A stretch of DNA of 64,000 nucleotides. Origin: Lamellibrachia satsuma (lineage: Eukaryota > Annelida > Polychaeta > Sabellida > Siboglinidae). The position numbers and the translations under genes were made by a program. The stretch's first letter is position 1. Every line of letters begins with the position of its first letter. Shown piece by piece: positions 1 to 28,120 of this stretch. Below the pieces are notes generated by a model. The model worked only from the letters and a program-made list of their open reading frames with translations. It made no database searches and was not told where the DNA came from. The stretch is from positions 487,501 through 551,500 of the forward strand of contig BSQZ01000069.1 of the NCBI GenBank assembly GCA_033239005.1, given 5' to 3'.

Positions 1-258
1 ACACGCATGCGCAAAGGTGTCGACCTGAATGACGCCGCCTCGTCGCTGCGGCTGTCGAACGAAGTGACGTGTGGGTTGAAACACATGTTGCATTACGTAC
101 CGGAAGTACGGTACAGTCTCAATCGGATCAAGAACTGTCCGTGGTACAGCACGGAAGACAATCGCGTCTTCATCGGCAACTACCACCTAGTGCAGTATCC
201 ACAGAAGCGCAAGGAAGGAAGTATCGAGCGACGACTTAAAGAGGCTCTCAACATATAA
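1..258 (+). CDS. C-terminal part of an unrecognised protein (gene cut by window start)
   Basis: The frame is open from base 1 and ends at a TAA at 256-258, so this is probably a last exon rather than a gene starting at the ATG at 7. About 85 residues are visible, ending RRLKEALNI. The stretch is clearly more GC-rich and codon-like than the AT-rich DNA that follows, and it holds a compact aromatic and basic core (NCPWYSTEDNRVFIGNYHLV). I do not recognise the family and see no signal peptide or membrane segment. No clear poly(A) signal follows within the next 300 bases. It could also be a relic of a mobile element ORF. Confidence 0.5.
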   Translation, partial: TRMRKGVDLNDAASSLRLSNEVTCGLKHMLHYVPEVRYSLNRIKNCPWYSTEDNRVFIGNYHLVQYPQKRKEGSIERRLKEALNI

Positions 259-994
259 CATTGGCGCTCGTGGTGATCCCTGAACAGGCGCATGCGAACG
301 CGAGCTGCTTTTCACACGAAATCACTTTACCCAAACGCTCCGAGTCGGAGAGGGAGCTGTTCCTTCGTGTTTGTGTCCGCTTGTCTGTGTAGGGGTGCAT
401 GAGTTTCGTTGGAGACTGTTCTATGCGGACATTGTTTAGATTCGGAGAAGCAACTACATAGAGACTATCTGCCATTTAACATCATGCGTAAGACTCGATG
501 TCACTAGGTGGCGAACTAGTTACCGATTAACAGGTTCTCGAAGTTCGCGTGAATTCTGGAAAATATCTTTAGTTTAAACCCCAAATGATATTCTCAACCT
601 TATCTCGTGCACTTTTTGAAATATATATAATCGTACAATGATTAATCACCTATAATAAACCTTACCATTGAAAACTGATCGAATTGAAAAAGTAGAAAGA
701 TTATGAACCGTGCCAAATGGTGTCGATGCATTAAAACAAATGGTTGCATAAACAAGTATGCACGTCCTGTCTTTACATTATTAATTTCACACATTTTGTG
801 CCAATCTATGCAATTGTCCAATAGCAGCATAACATTGTCGTTCAGTAGATGGGACTACTTTGTGATGTGTCCAATGTAGACTTTTGGATAACACGCATTA
901 ATCCTAAATAAATGGTCGTATCCAGAGTATGACATTACAATCCTAATTATGAGAGTGACGTATGTCAAGCTTAGCCTTAGCAACCATGTTTACA

Positions 995-997
<3 letters not shown>

Positions 998-1048
<51 letters not shown>
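998..1048. repeat. (TA)n microsatellite
   Basis: About 25 uninterrupted TA units, directly visible. Confidence 0.95.
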
Positions 1049-1049
<1 letters not shown>

Positions 1050-1134
1050 CATTACCATACCATAGCGGCATGTACATATGACAGATGAAACTTTACCACA
1101 TACGTTGAAACAACTTTGCCTTTTGTTTTTGTAG

Positions 1135-1229
1135 CAAAGAAAAATGTTTGGACCATAAATACAACGAACAATACGACAGCCGTGGCCATGTTTGTTACCT
1201 TGACGGACCTGGTTATAAGACAAACTGGC
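1135..1229 (+). CDS. Weak candidate internal exon, unknown product
   Basis: A good acceptor (pyrimidine-rich tract ending TTTTTGTAG) precedes an open frame that reads CLDHKYNEQYDSRGHVCYLD and reaches CAT|GTAATG, a possible donor. The composition looks coding, but no partner exon could be joined, so it may be chance or part of an old element. Confidence 0.2.
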
Positions 1230-3903
1230 ATGTAATGAATCCGTCAATTAAGCAGCTTTATCGACACCGCACGATACTGCGAAGTGCCCCTTCAAGATCC
1301 TCGAACAACTCGAAGGGCAATAGCGTCGTGAAGCAGAGAAGGAGCGGTGCCTTGCAAATCACGCCAATGTGCGTGTCTAACACACAAAGTCGGTGTCATT
1401 CTCCCAACCCTTTCATCTCATACTTCATAGTAGTTCAGATTTCCCCATCCTGCCCTACCGGCATATCGCCCTCTATTTAATACAAGGGCAAACCCGGGAA
1501 ATTTAACTGGGGATGCTTGGCTGAATAAACCTACCCGGACGAGTGTTCGATCGTTTGTTTATCCAGATAAGGAACCACGTCGCCGATGTTGTTGTAAGTC
1601 TGATCTCGGTGTGCAGATGGAAAGAGGCGGTCTCTCAGGATCTGCGGATGGACGAACACCACCGACGGGCAAGAGATGATCACCGCCGACGGACAAGAGA
1701 CAACCACCATCGACAAGACATGAGATCTGGCGTGGTAGTGTGTAGATCACTGCTTCGGGCGCAACTTTCGCCATTGACATTATGCCAGCGAACGAGCGAA
1801 CCCGTGGACGGATCGTTGGTGGTTAACGTAGCTTGAGTTCGGCGACTCCGGCTCCTACAGGAACGGTATATGGCGATATGGGTACACCGGGTTCCCACGA
1901 AGAATATGAATATATGTAGATATATAGCTACAGCGTCAGTCGTTGGCCAGATGTGGGGCAGTAGGCCTCCATCTGCAAATGCAAGAAACGCCATTGTCAG
2001 TGACTAGTTGGTATTTTCTCAGTGCGAGAATTTAGGCGTCATGAAAGTTGTCGTATTATTATTATTATTACTATTATCATTATTATTATTTTGCGTAGTT
2101 GTTCGTGTGAGTTTTGCTTAGACATCTTTGTTTGCGTTTTGTGCAAACTTCGCTTTACTTTGAAATAACTAGTATTGACATTTCTAAATCCAGTAGGCCT
2201 ACATATGGCAGCCCTGTTTCACCTATTGCTTAACTGACCAAACAATGAGACATGCCTTATGTGCACTGAATATTCAAAGTAGGTATGACCAGTGAACGAA
2301 TAATATCTGGTCAATGCCAATGGACGAAATAATTAATATATGGCTGAATTCACCACAAACTGCAACAGTAACTGTCTCGACTGTTTTAAACTCAGGAATG
2401 ATCAATGGTAACTATATCAAAATATAACAAAATATCCGAGATGAAAAATGTGAAATTGAAGATTGAAACTAAAATCGTTGCAGAGCATGGGTCCGAGGCA
2501 GTGCCAATTGTGTATGGGAGGCGCAGGATTGGGCCACGGGCATGACCCCTTTGACTTAATTTTTTTTTGTCGTATTTATCCGTTGCGCCGCTACATGGTA
2601 GCATGAGTGACTAGGTTTGGACGCCCCCCCTTCCGAGATCCTAGGTACGCCACTGGTCCGGGGCAATAGAACTTACAAATTGCTGCTCCCTGTTTAACAC
2701 AAAAGCAGGTTGCAGGATAGGCAGGCTCGTCCGCCCCACTCTTGGTCTCTGGGGCAGGCGTCCGGACCAGCATTTGGTAACTCGCCGATTTGGGAGTTCC
2801 GTAGCCAGTTTTAAAACCAATACGCACTAACCGTTTAACATGTGCATTCTGTGGCATACAACCGACACTTGGGCGTCAAGAAACCGAAGAAATGTGCTCC
2901 AAATAATTATTTATGAGTACATTTATCGGTCACACAGAAAAGATTTCATAAATAGCCGCCATACTGTGCACGTGATGTTGCCTTTAGGTCACATGATCAA
3001 ACGCGATTTCGTGTAGAATGAGGCCAGAGTGGGCCAGCAGCACAGACATAAATAAAACACCCGTTAGTAAGTTAGTAGTTTATAGGGGGATGGTTAATGA
3101 TGTAACTCTATGGCATGCAGATGGCAATTCTTAGCGTGACCTTATATAGGTCTACGTGAATCCCGTTTGGTAATCTCGCTCACAACAACATCCGGTTATA
3201 TACAAATGTTGACAAGCACATGCGTTCTGACAAAAAGGTAATAATTTCAAACTTTTACATGGTTATTGTCAGGTAACTTTAGTGATATACATATAAGAAT
3301 GCATACAGACACGAAAGACGTGTTTATTGCTCTGCGTTTTTTAAGGTTTCACGTTTCATGAAAATACGTACGATTTCACCGAACGAGATCTTCGCCTATA
3401 TACTACAGCAACAGCCAGATAGAAAAAATTGTATGGCGATTGACTTTGCCTAGTTGCAGGAGCGCTCGTGCTTAAATAATTCTTTCAACAACATCACCAT
3501 TGACAATTGTTTTCATATAGCATGATGTCACTACAATTTCACCAACACGATCATGACAAAATGTAAACCGCCTGCGTCCACGAAGTGAGTGCAATCGGAA
3601 GTATGTTGCATGCGTGAATGAATAAGAAAAAAATAAGAATAATAGGCTTATTATAGCACAGTATCGTGTATGTTCATACGAGATATAAAATCAACTTGGA
3701 ACTGATGTAATATTTGATCGGTTTATATCAACTGGTCTCACCTGGAATATCATAGTTGGGACGTAGGACGCCAGCTACTCAGCATGCCAAACATTATTCA
3801 AAGCCAAAGGGACCATCTCGTGTTTCATTAAAATATTATGGTAGCGTCACCTCACGGGGGCTAGCTTTTTACCGGAATGGCTGACCATACCGCACTAAAA
3901 CAT

Positions 3904-4135
3904 AGTGATCTCGGCCTTTCGGGATCTCGGCCCTAGTGATCTCGGCCTGTTTTGGTGATCTCGGCCTGGTCTCTGGTGATCTCGGCCTGGTATCTGGTGA
4001 TATCGGCCTCGTGCTGCAATACATAATTAAGAGTGTCTATGTGATCTCGGCCTGGTCTCTGGTGATCTCGGCCTGGTCTGTAGTGATCTCAGCCTCGTGT
4101 TGTAACACATAATTAAGAGTTTTTATGCCACTTTT
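3904..4135 (+). repeat. Left inverted end of the DNA transposon
   Basis: Seven or more units of the type GTGATCTCGGCCTG occur between 3904 and 4095. The inner part, a CCTCGTG stretch followed by AATTAAGAGTG, appears twice (about 4007-4040 and 4092-4130), so this end carries one internal duplication compared with the right end. Confidence 0.8.
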
Positions 4136-4639
4136 AAGCAATGTTGCGATATGCGTATGGATGGTCGTTATGTCACAAATCACATATGTCGTAGACGATG
4201 ATACTTCATAGATTTGGACGATTTGTCAAAAATTAATTTTACATTTTTATTTTGTTGTTCACGCACTGAACATAAATCGATGATTATTTGTTGTAATGTT
4301 GGCAGGGACTCTGCCGTATATCTACGCGTTTTAGACGTTACTTGTTATCGCCCATCGTCGAGCGCTATAGATGGTACTCGCGCTGTATCGCGCGAAATCA
4401 AATAAAGTGATGTATGTAAAGTACATTATGTTTGCAGTCTCCATCCTCCATGTTAATGTGTGTTACCTATACATGATATGTGATTCGTATATTGTATGTC
4501 ATTTTATGCCAATGTTTTGGTAGTAATTAATACAACCAAAACAAGAAAAAAATCAGGCAAATATGAAAACAACATTTCATTTATTAAGCACATGCTTGCT
4601 TTTTACTAAAATGTCTACATAATTAAAATTAAGATCTGT

Positions 4640-4985
4640 CACCACACATATAATTCCAATATGTAACATTCTAATGGAACACACTAATATAAAACACTAA
4701 AGGAACATACTGATATATAAAGACTACTGGAACATAATATAGCAACAAAGACTAAATGGAACACTAACCTAAGTTGGAACACAGTAATATAAAAGACTAA
4801 TGGTATATAATTATTAATAAAAAAAACTAATGGAGCACACTAACATCACAGAAAAAAATGTATCACACTAATATAAAAGACTAATGGAACATACTAATAA
4901 CAAAGACTAATGGAGCACACTAACATAACAGAATAATGGAACACACTAATATCAAAGACTGATACATATACAAACAATAAAGGAT
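4640..4985. repeat. Degenerate tandem array inside the DNA transposon
   Basis: Variants of AAAGACTAATGGAACACACT recur about every 30 bases, with loose spacing and many substitutions. Confidence 0.7.
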
Positions 4986-5272
4986 AATGTCATATTAGTA
5001 CAATGTATTAATGTTAATTGTGGATAATGTACTCACAAATACAGAACATGTATACGTAGAACAGATGTTTCTAAGTACTAATAATTACAATCTTTTCTTG
5101 ACACATTGAAGGAAGTAATAATTTGAAACTTAAACACTCATATGTAAATAATAAAATCTTCATGATGAGTCGTCTGTCTTGCTTGCTGTGTAGAGCGGTC
5201 GTCTGATGATGGTCATCTGTGGCCCTCTTTCCACCTATTAACAAAAATCGCAAACACCTGGCAGTGATTCAT

Positions 5273-5316
5273 CCACGCACACGCACACGCGCGCGCACGC
5301 ACGCACGCACACACAG
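5273..5316. repeat. (CA/CG)n microsatellite
   Basis: Alternating purine-pyrimidine run of CACACG and CGCGCG units, directly visible. Confidence 0.9.
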
Positions 5317-5741
5317 TTAGTTAGGTTCAAAGAAGGTAATGGTAGATGATTAGAATTAGATGCACTACGCAACAACGTCTCTGTACAACATGATGAAAAA
5401 CTGCTATTGTATATACACCTTTGTCTATTTACATATCTGCATATTTACATATAGTAAACAACCTATTTGCATATCTTACATATCTGCATATTTACATATC
5501 ATACATACTATGTACAGCTACATACACATGCATAGGTATATTAGATTATCTTGTGAATGCCTCCGACATAGAAGTAGAGCAGAAACAGAGTAGATAACCA
5601 ACTGTTATGATAACACCGAGGACCTCAAGGGTGTAATCCTAGCTCATCTAGCAGATAACATGCTATAAAAGCTAGTGAGTGCCTCTGTAACAAGCTAGAC
5701 ATAGAGGTAGAGCAGAAACAGAGTAGAAAGTGCAAGACAGA

Positions 5742-7658
5742 TTAGTGCACGACGGGGCCATATAAACGTGAAAGTGTCTTCACAGTCCTGTCGCCCGCCC
5801 TGTAAAGGTCCCTCTGGAGGGAGACCTTCCCCTGTAGTTCCTTGATGGTTTTCTTCTGGTGCCTTTGAACTTCCCCCTCGGACACCAGTCGCAGAGTGAC
5901 CTCAATCTGCGCTGCCTCGTCGAACAGTAGACCCAGTGGCACCTGTTTCACTTACACACAGTAGTAAAACTGTGGTTATTTCATGAAACAACATACCTGA
6001 ATATCGCGCTGCAGGAATCCATCAGCGATATATTCATCCTGCAGGGTGAAATCCAAGACAGCGGGATCCATCCTGGGGACGTGCCTTCTGTCGAGCGTAA
6101 TTGCCGTTGCGTACTAAGTAGTCAATCTGGGGTATGTTTCGACACGGCGCAGTTCCGATGTGCGTGTTCACGACGGCCTTCACGATGTCGCTGGCGGGAC
6201 TGAAACACACACATAGTAATATTACATATACAGTACGATGCATAGTTTATGCTAGTCAGTTTCAGTCGATACATGCAGCAATCGCATAAATATTTACCAC
6301 CATATTCGGTCAGAATGTAACTGTCAGAATTGGCTAACTGATACTTACCGGAAGACGTTTTCTTTTGCATGTTCTTTTATCTCTTTCGAGAAACGGGCTG
6401 GGACGGCTGCACCGGGAACAGGGGGGTGCGCGTGTGGATGGGCGCCGGGTGTGAAAGTTTCGCCCACCTGCTTAACCGTATACTTGAACGTGACTTTCGC
6501 ATTTCTGACGCAACACCGCCATATGGTTGATTTTGCTACAACAACAAATATATGCATGATTGTCATTTCATGTCGTATTTACCTCTTTTGGGTAGGGTTG
6601 GTTTCAACTAAACTAAAGGTGTCATAAACAATATGTTGTTCACTTACCGCTTCTGCTTTTCACTGTGTACGCCGGGTGTGAAAGTTTCGCCCACCTGCTT
6701 AACCGTATACTTGAACGTGACTTTCGCATTTCTGACGCAACACCGCCATATGGTTGATTTTGCTACAACAACAAATATATGCATGATTGTCATTTCATGT
6801 CGTATTTACCTCTTTTGGGTAGGGTTGGTTTCAACTAAACTAAAGGTGTCATAAACAATATGTTGTTCACTTACCGCTTCTGCTTTTCACTGTGTACGAA
6901 AAGCCAACGGCGTCAAATAGCTTGTGCCGTCCTCGTCTCGAGAGTCGTCCACTGAAGCATCCAGGGATGTCGTAGCATCACCGGGCCCATCCGACAGACG
7001 TGACGATTCCAAGATCACATGCGACAGCTGAAAGGAAGCGATCACAATTAGTCGGTGAATTAATTTAATTGTTAATTTTGAATAAGTTAAATAACCACAC
7101 CGTAATTTGCATAACACATCCCACGAAGAAGAAAAAGTAAAAAATAGGAATTACCCCCGTGGTCTCTGTTGCCGTGTTGTTGCTGCTAAAACTGAAGCCC
7201 AGCTGAAAATAGCCGACTGAGCTGTTCGCCAGGGGAGCAGTGGGTGTTACTGAGGCTGCCGGTGCGTGTCGGAGTGGCGGTGGCGGCGGTGTGTGTCGGA
7301 GTGGCGACGGCGGCGGCGTGTGTCGGAGTGGCGACGGCGGCGGTGTGTGCACCTTCAAAGAAGACACATTCTGGCACATTACAAAAATTAACGGCGTAAT
7401 GAATGCACACTTGTAGCAGTAAACAATTCTTTCAAATGTCTACATTCATGCCATACTACAGGACATTGCGTTTTTTAGATTGATTTTTTTTCAAATATTG
7501 GCGGGCATAAGTATGGGAATGTGTAAGATGTGTTTATGAAATTCAATATTGCATTGTTGGCTTCACTGACAATGAGAGCCGCCCATTTCTTTTTGGTGCA
7601 CTTATATGTTACCTCAACTTACATGTGGTGTGATCTGCCTGTCATCCTCTGCCTCCAT
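5742..7658 (-). pseudogene. FLYWCH/MULE-like transposase gene relic, spliced and frameshifted
   Basis: Likely exons on the - strand: 7718-7623 (ATG at 7658), 7352-7155, 7027-6875, 6535-6349, 6199-5997, 5942-5742. Exon 2 encodes three proline-rich repeats (HTPPPSPLR). Exons 3 and 4 join in phase to give FSYTVKSRSAKSTIWRCCV and end in HPHAHPPV, the pattern of a FLYWCH zinc finger; one expected Cys is replaced (VTFKYTV). Exon 5 contains FTLQDEYIADGFLQRDI, which resembles the region before the transposase domain in FLYWCH/MULE proteins. The frame must change near 6925-6935 and near 6110-6120, so the gene looks dead unless these are sequence errors. The catalytic transposase core itself is not visible. 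Exon 6 (lysine- and leucine-rich, perhaps coiled coil) is unrecognised. Confidence 0.5.
6443..6896. repeat. Perfect 227 bp tandem duplication covering an exon-intron-exon piece
   Basis: 6443-6669 and 6670-6896 read as identical. On the - strand each copy holds the end of the third transposase exon with its donor, the whole intron, and the start of the fourth exon with its acceptor. Confidence 0.9.
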
Positions 7659-7718
7659 GGGTTCCTCGATGGCCAACCGGTCCCTTCACCAGATGTCTGT
7701 AAGTGGTTCTGCTCATAC

Positions 7719-9639
7719 CTGCGAATTTAATCATTAAATACTAACATTACATTACGATATACATTTCCTAAGATCTGGTGAAGTGACAATCCAATCAGTG
7801 CACAAAGCACGTAAAAGGAAGACTGTTGTAGGATTTACTGGATTGCTGTTGTCGAAATGGGAGTGAAACAATGAGTTGCACTGTTGAGCACGCTTGAAAG
7901 CAGACATTACTGTTTAACACAAGCTTGAACAAAGGGAAAGGTAGACACCATTATCGGGACGGGGACACTAACAGAAACCTTCATCATGCTCAAGTTACAC
8001 AGCAGTTAGATCTGTAAACATATAATTGTTAAATTGCCAGTACACAACACAACGATAATGCCTCCATATAGCCTACACTCATTGTTTGCTGGATATTCAA
8101 AGTGGCTTGAATTTGCAATTCACTCACGTTACATTGCGGGTGGATAAGAACAGTTTCTTTAACTGTTATGTACATAAACTAACCGATAATCAGACCATCC
8201 ACAAGGTCTTGTATACAGTTGTCAATACGAACGGTTTTCCCACCTAGCAAATTTAGTTTTCTATGTTTCCGTTACAAATTAAATCAACATGGAAAACCGG
8301 CATAACATATTCGACATACCGCATACTCTGTGTTGCCAGCGGGTGCAACCATCGCACAACTGGGCCTCTTGATGCGCATTGACAATTCGCAAACAACTCA
8401 TATATACAAGTCTCATCGGACTACATATCGTACGGCGATCGCAAATGATTATTGTAACTAATAGTCGTGTTTTCGCTCTGTATGTTGACCTTTGTGGTGA
8501 GTCCCCCGTCTAAATATCCCGGTGGTGGCTTACCTTCGTTTCTGATCGGCCAATCATAGGTATGGTATATCTGATTGGACCGCTTGTCTTATCCCCAACA
8601 ATCGACCCGCCTACCACCTGAGCGCACCGCTTCGTCAAATAAAGCCCATTCATTCATTCTGGTGTGTTCTTCTTTAGCCGCCACAACAAATCGATGCTTG
8701 ATTGGGGAGATCAACAACCCCAACACAAGTACAATTGGTGTGAAGCCATTGTACGACATAACTGGCACTGCAATCATCTTTTCCGCTAAGTTGGTTAACT
8801 GTAATATTTACCAAATTACGATCGCATTTATATATTTCAAGCATTGCCTGCACTAATTCTCACTGGAACATAAGCCTTCGCTGTTCACTGTTGTATATGC
8901 GGAGGTGTTATGTCCTACTAAGAAGATCGTCATCAGTATCATCTAGTCGTCCGTAGAACTGGTCCAGCAAAACTCACAGATGACAGATGATGATTGATGT
9001 TGAAATGTTTGATATTTCTATCTATCTACGTCTATTTATATGTATTGTACTCTTATTGAATAAAGGGATGGAGTCAGTTTAATGTTATTTTAATTGTACT
9101 TGTGTTTTTAACTAGTGGCTTGGACTGAAGTTACGCAAGATCTACTCAAATCCTCATTTCCCACTAAAAGCATTCATGGGCAACCATGGGAAACGCGGCT
9201 AGTAGGGTCTAACGGATTAACCTATTTTCAGCTATTGTTATTCCTGTAGTCCTAATCAAAGTAAAGCCATGTTTATTTAGAAACCGCTGACGTTCAAAGC
9301 TCTGTCTCATAGAATGGACATACAATGCTTCACATTTACAACCGCGGCCGCTACGAGCCAGGATTCAATCAGTTGGAAACGTTGTGTAGATCAAAGACCA
9401 TCGAAGCTTGCCTTCGTTACAAACATATTATGTCCGTTATTATCGATATTTCTCAGCACACTCTGTATTTTAAAATTCGGCTGAACCGTTTATAGGCAGA
9501 AAAGGAGGCATTCCGAGGACATATTGAGTGAATTATACAACTATATTTATTTATACGGCATAAAGACCTTTTTTACAGCGACCATAGATACCGAACAATA
9601 ACTACATACTACTACTATAAATTATTTCGAAGGCATAAA
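7719..9639. other. Transposon interior without a recognisable gene
   Basis: AT-rich DNA lying 5' of the transposase relic, presumably its promoter region. No coding exon with consistent splice sites was found on either strand. Confidence 0.5.
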
Positions 9640-9750
9640 CACTCTTATTTCCATATCGCAACACGAGGCCGAGATCACCAGACACCAGGCCGAGATCACC
9701 AAAACAGGCAGAGATCACTAGGGCCGAGATCCCGAAACGCCGAGATCACT
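9640..9750 (-). repeat. Right inverted end of the DNA transposon
   Basis: Read on the - strand, this reproduces the outer part of the left end unit by unit: AGTGATCTCGGC, then TTTCGGGATCTCGGCCCTAG, then a GTTTTGGTGATCTCGGCCTG unit, with only a few substitutions. It has about four units, fewer than the left end. Confidence 0.8.
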
Positions 9751-9782
9751 GGCACCGACTAAAACGAGGTTACGGAATTCCC

Positions 9783-9946
9783 CACGACGTCAGCCGGGGA
9801 TGCCCTCAGAAAAAAGGAAGCGTAACGCTTTGTGCTAGTTAAACCCGACAACACTGATGCTTTTGATATCATATTGTATATTTGTTCAGCTTTTGAAATA
9901 ATGTACATATAGGTTTACACACGAAACTGATTTTTAAAGATCAACG
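9783..9946 (+). promoter_or_regulatory. Probable MARS2 core promoter and 5' UTR
   Basis: Only this short stretch separates the transposon end from the MARS2 start codon. It contains a CRE-like CGACGTCA (9785-9792) and an ETS-like GGAAGCG (9816-9822). Both are common in promoters of nuclear genes for mitochondrial proteins. No TATA box is evident near a plausible start. The assignment is inferred from position and motifs. Confidence 0.4.
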
Positions 9947-25852
<15,906 letters not shown>

Positions 25853-26031
25853 TCATTGCTAGATGTCATATGGATGTGGAATTTATGTGTGATACTAGTA
25901 AAAGTACAAAGTTTGATCATTTTTATACTAAATGTTACATAAATATACAACATAACATGATTAAAAAATTATCAGACTTGGCACATTAAATTTGTCTACA
26001 CAGGATTTAACATTGATTGTAGACATGGTCA

Positions 26032-26037
26032 AATAAA
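26032..26037 (+). terminator. Probable MARS2 poly(A) signal AATAAA
   Basis: A canonical hexamer about 180 bases after the MARS2 stop codon. Confidence 0.65.
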
Positions 26038-27384
26038 GAGAACTATTTAATTAAATCTGGTATTTTATTAGCGTTTATTGGGGAAGCGGATGTCTTTCCG
26101 ATATAGTTATTTAAAAATCATTCCTTTTATCAAGTCAGTTCCAGCTTTGTAAATTGTCTTTTTGTAACTAGTAATTACGTTCTGTACATGATCAAAGGGG
26201 TGAGGGTTAGAGGGAGCAGGGGCTCATCCCATATTTCTGGGGGCTCGAGTATACTTTGGTCCCCCAATAATTCCACACAATGTTAGGTAGAATCTAGGCA
26301 TGGATCTGGTGGGGCGTGTGACTCTCAACTCCACCCAAATCTATGGCTTGCACTCACCAACTTCGCCTCCCAGTATTCAATAACTTCCAATGCCTGTAAT
26401 GATAAACTGTTAGTCTGACATATTGCCCAAAACGGGGGACAGAGTAAATTATGATAATAATATTGAGAATTACAAGAATAGAAAACAGACTTTTATTTGT
26501 AACATTCCAGGAATGTTACAAATTCAGTGGGAGTCAGTGTGTCATTTTATTCACAAATATCAAATTGCACACAATATAAAACATAACTTAAACACAAATA
26601 ACAACAGATATGCAGAAGCCTGTGTCACAGGTGTCTGTCTCACTGATAACAGCCCTAGCTTATAACACATCATGGAATGTACTGTCTGACCAAACGTGTC
26701 ATTCTGATAAACACTTATTGTAATAAATTTGCAAGCCATTAGCAACTACTTTAAGTACGATATCACCAACACAAAAGGATCAATCATGACACTGGCAGCA
26801 TTTGAGGGATCAAATATGACTACTTTTACACAAACAACTTGGATTAGTCATGACTATTTTAAGTATTACACAAACACTTGGATTAGTCATGACTACTTTA
26901 TGTATTACATAAGCAACACTTGAATTAGTCATGACAATGTGAAATACTGCACAAATGATACTTAATCATGACCATCTTAAGTATGAAACTTGATGACAAT
27001 TTTAAGGATATAATTTATAGCACTGGAGGATCTAACATAACCATTTTAAGTGCATCATTCAAAGTATAATACTTCATTTCACGTACATGGCTGTACCTAA
27101 TGTTTGCGTAGTCTACAATTTGTGGCCATCACTGGAGCAAGCTTATTGACAAAGGTGACGGTTGACAACGACCAATCGTACACGACATAGTGAGTTTCTT
27201 AATAACAATGAAATATGATAACTGTTTGGTTGGACAAATATTTTCATACTGTTTAGTATTATTACAGTGTTGTGGTTGAAGTGTGGAGTTTGTGAAACTT
27301 TACCTTAGCCTGTTATAGAATCTTCCAAATGCTCGTGTTTAGCCATGTAATAAACATTTATTTTGTTATGTTGCCACCAAATTA

Positions 27385-27620
27385 TGGTGTATATAAAGAT
27401 CCCTCCGCAATTGATTTAGCCCGTCATGAATCAGGTTTACTGATGTTCAAAATAAATTGTATCGCGTGAATTGTTTAATATGTATAATGTGTTGGTTTAA
27501 TATAAGATTGCATACTTTGTTATAATCATTGAAAAATGGATTAGATTAGGCAACTTGCGGATGTGTGAATAGCCTTAAGCTAAGGTTTATAGAACCGGAC
27601 TACTTTTGCCAGTTTTTGCC
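27385..27620 (+). repeat. Copy of the dispersed repeat family between MARS2 and ZBBX
   Basis: It shares GTCATGAATCAGGTTT and GAATAGCCTTAAGCTA with the copy at 25080-25305, at similar spacing. Confidence 0.6.
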
Positions 27621-27689
27621 AAATTTTTAATGAGCCTAGTAAAAAAGTAATCCTCTATCCGATGATTTCACAAAAAACTAAATTCATCT

Positions 27690-27855
27690 GTGCAGGCGAG
27701 TACAGGCGAGTACAGATAAGTGCAGGCGACTATAGGTGAGTGCAGGCGAGTACATATAAGTGCAGGCGAGTACAGATAAGTGCAGGCGAGTACAGACGAA
27801 TACAGGCGAGTACAGTTAAGTGCAGGCGAGTACAGGTGAGTGCAGGCGAGTACAA
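27690..27855. repeat. 14 bp minisatellite GCAGGCGAGTACAG
   Basis: About 12 units with variants GTGAGT, GATAAGT and GACGAAT between the conserved GCAGGCGAGTACA cores. Confidence 0.9.
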
Positions 27856-27904
27856 CAAAAATCAACAGAAAAAAATTTAGTATATTTAGTGATAATTTTT
27901 TTCA

Positions 27905-27910
27905 TTTAAT
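27905..27910 (-). terminator. Possible ZBBX poly(A) signal ATTAAA
   Basis: An ATTAAA hexamer on the - strand about 210 bases after the ZBBX stop. It is weak because the surrounding DNA is AT-rich. Confidence 0.35.
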
Positions 27911-27939
27911 TAAACAATCCACATCCTTACATCTGCTGC

Positions 27940-28120
27940 CCCTGGTGACTGCTGTATGACCTACCCACAAATTGGTGGACAACGCCACCTATTGAACAAT
28001 GTAACCTAGTGACTGACTGGTGAGCAGTGACACCTAGTGAGTTGTGACAGGCGGAAAAGCACCAACTGGTGACATCGTGAAAACAGCGTCACCTAGTGGC
28101 ATGGTGGTATGCAGTGCCCC

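Larger units (their letters stand above)
259..3903. other. Intergenic stretch without a convincing gene
   Basis: This holds short simple repeats, (TA)n near 998-1048 and (ATT)n near 2055-2090, and scattered AT-rich DNA. The segment near 2520-2660 ends in GATCCTAGGTACGCCACTG, which resembles the ends of common non-autonomous transposons. Open frames around 1148-1990 lack coding signs on closer reading, except for one weak exon candidate listed separately. Confidence 0.6.
3904..9750. mobile_element. DNA transposon, probably MULE-like, with long repeat-built inverted ends
   Basis: The left end (3904-4135) and right end (9640-9750) are reverse complements. Each is built of repeated GTGATCTCGGCCTG-type units in the same order, followed inwards by a CCTCGTGTTG stretch and an AAGAGTGTTTATGCC stretch. 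Between them lies a spliced - strand FLYWCH/MULE-type gene relic (5742-7658). Long TIRs with subterminal repeats and a FLYWCH transposase are typical of Mutator-like elements. Imperfect copies of ACCG(C)ACTAAAAC flank both ends and may be a decayed target duplication. The right end lies under 200 bp from the MARS2 start codon. Exact boundaries are inferred. Confidence 0.65.
25853..28120. other. Convergent intergenic region between MARS2 and ZBBX
   Basis: It contains the MARS2 poly(A) signal, loose tandem repeats with GGATTAGTCATGACTA (26830-27000), a copy of the dispersed repeat, a minisatellite (27690-27855) and a cluster of CACCTAGTGG-type motifs. No exon with consistent splicing was found. 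Confidence 0.7.

Noticed and set aside
1531..1994. Overlapping frames on both strands with HHRR-type composition
   Set aside because: Short imperfect CACCGACGG repeats; no splice sites or conserved pattern.
2591..2857. 88 codon - strand frame
   Set aside because: Overlaps a segment ending like a non-autonomous transposon (GATCCTAGGTACGCCACTG); no protein family recognised.
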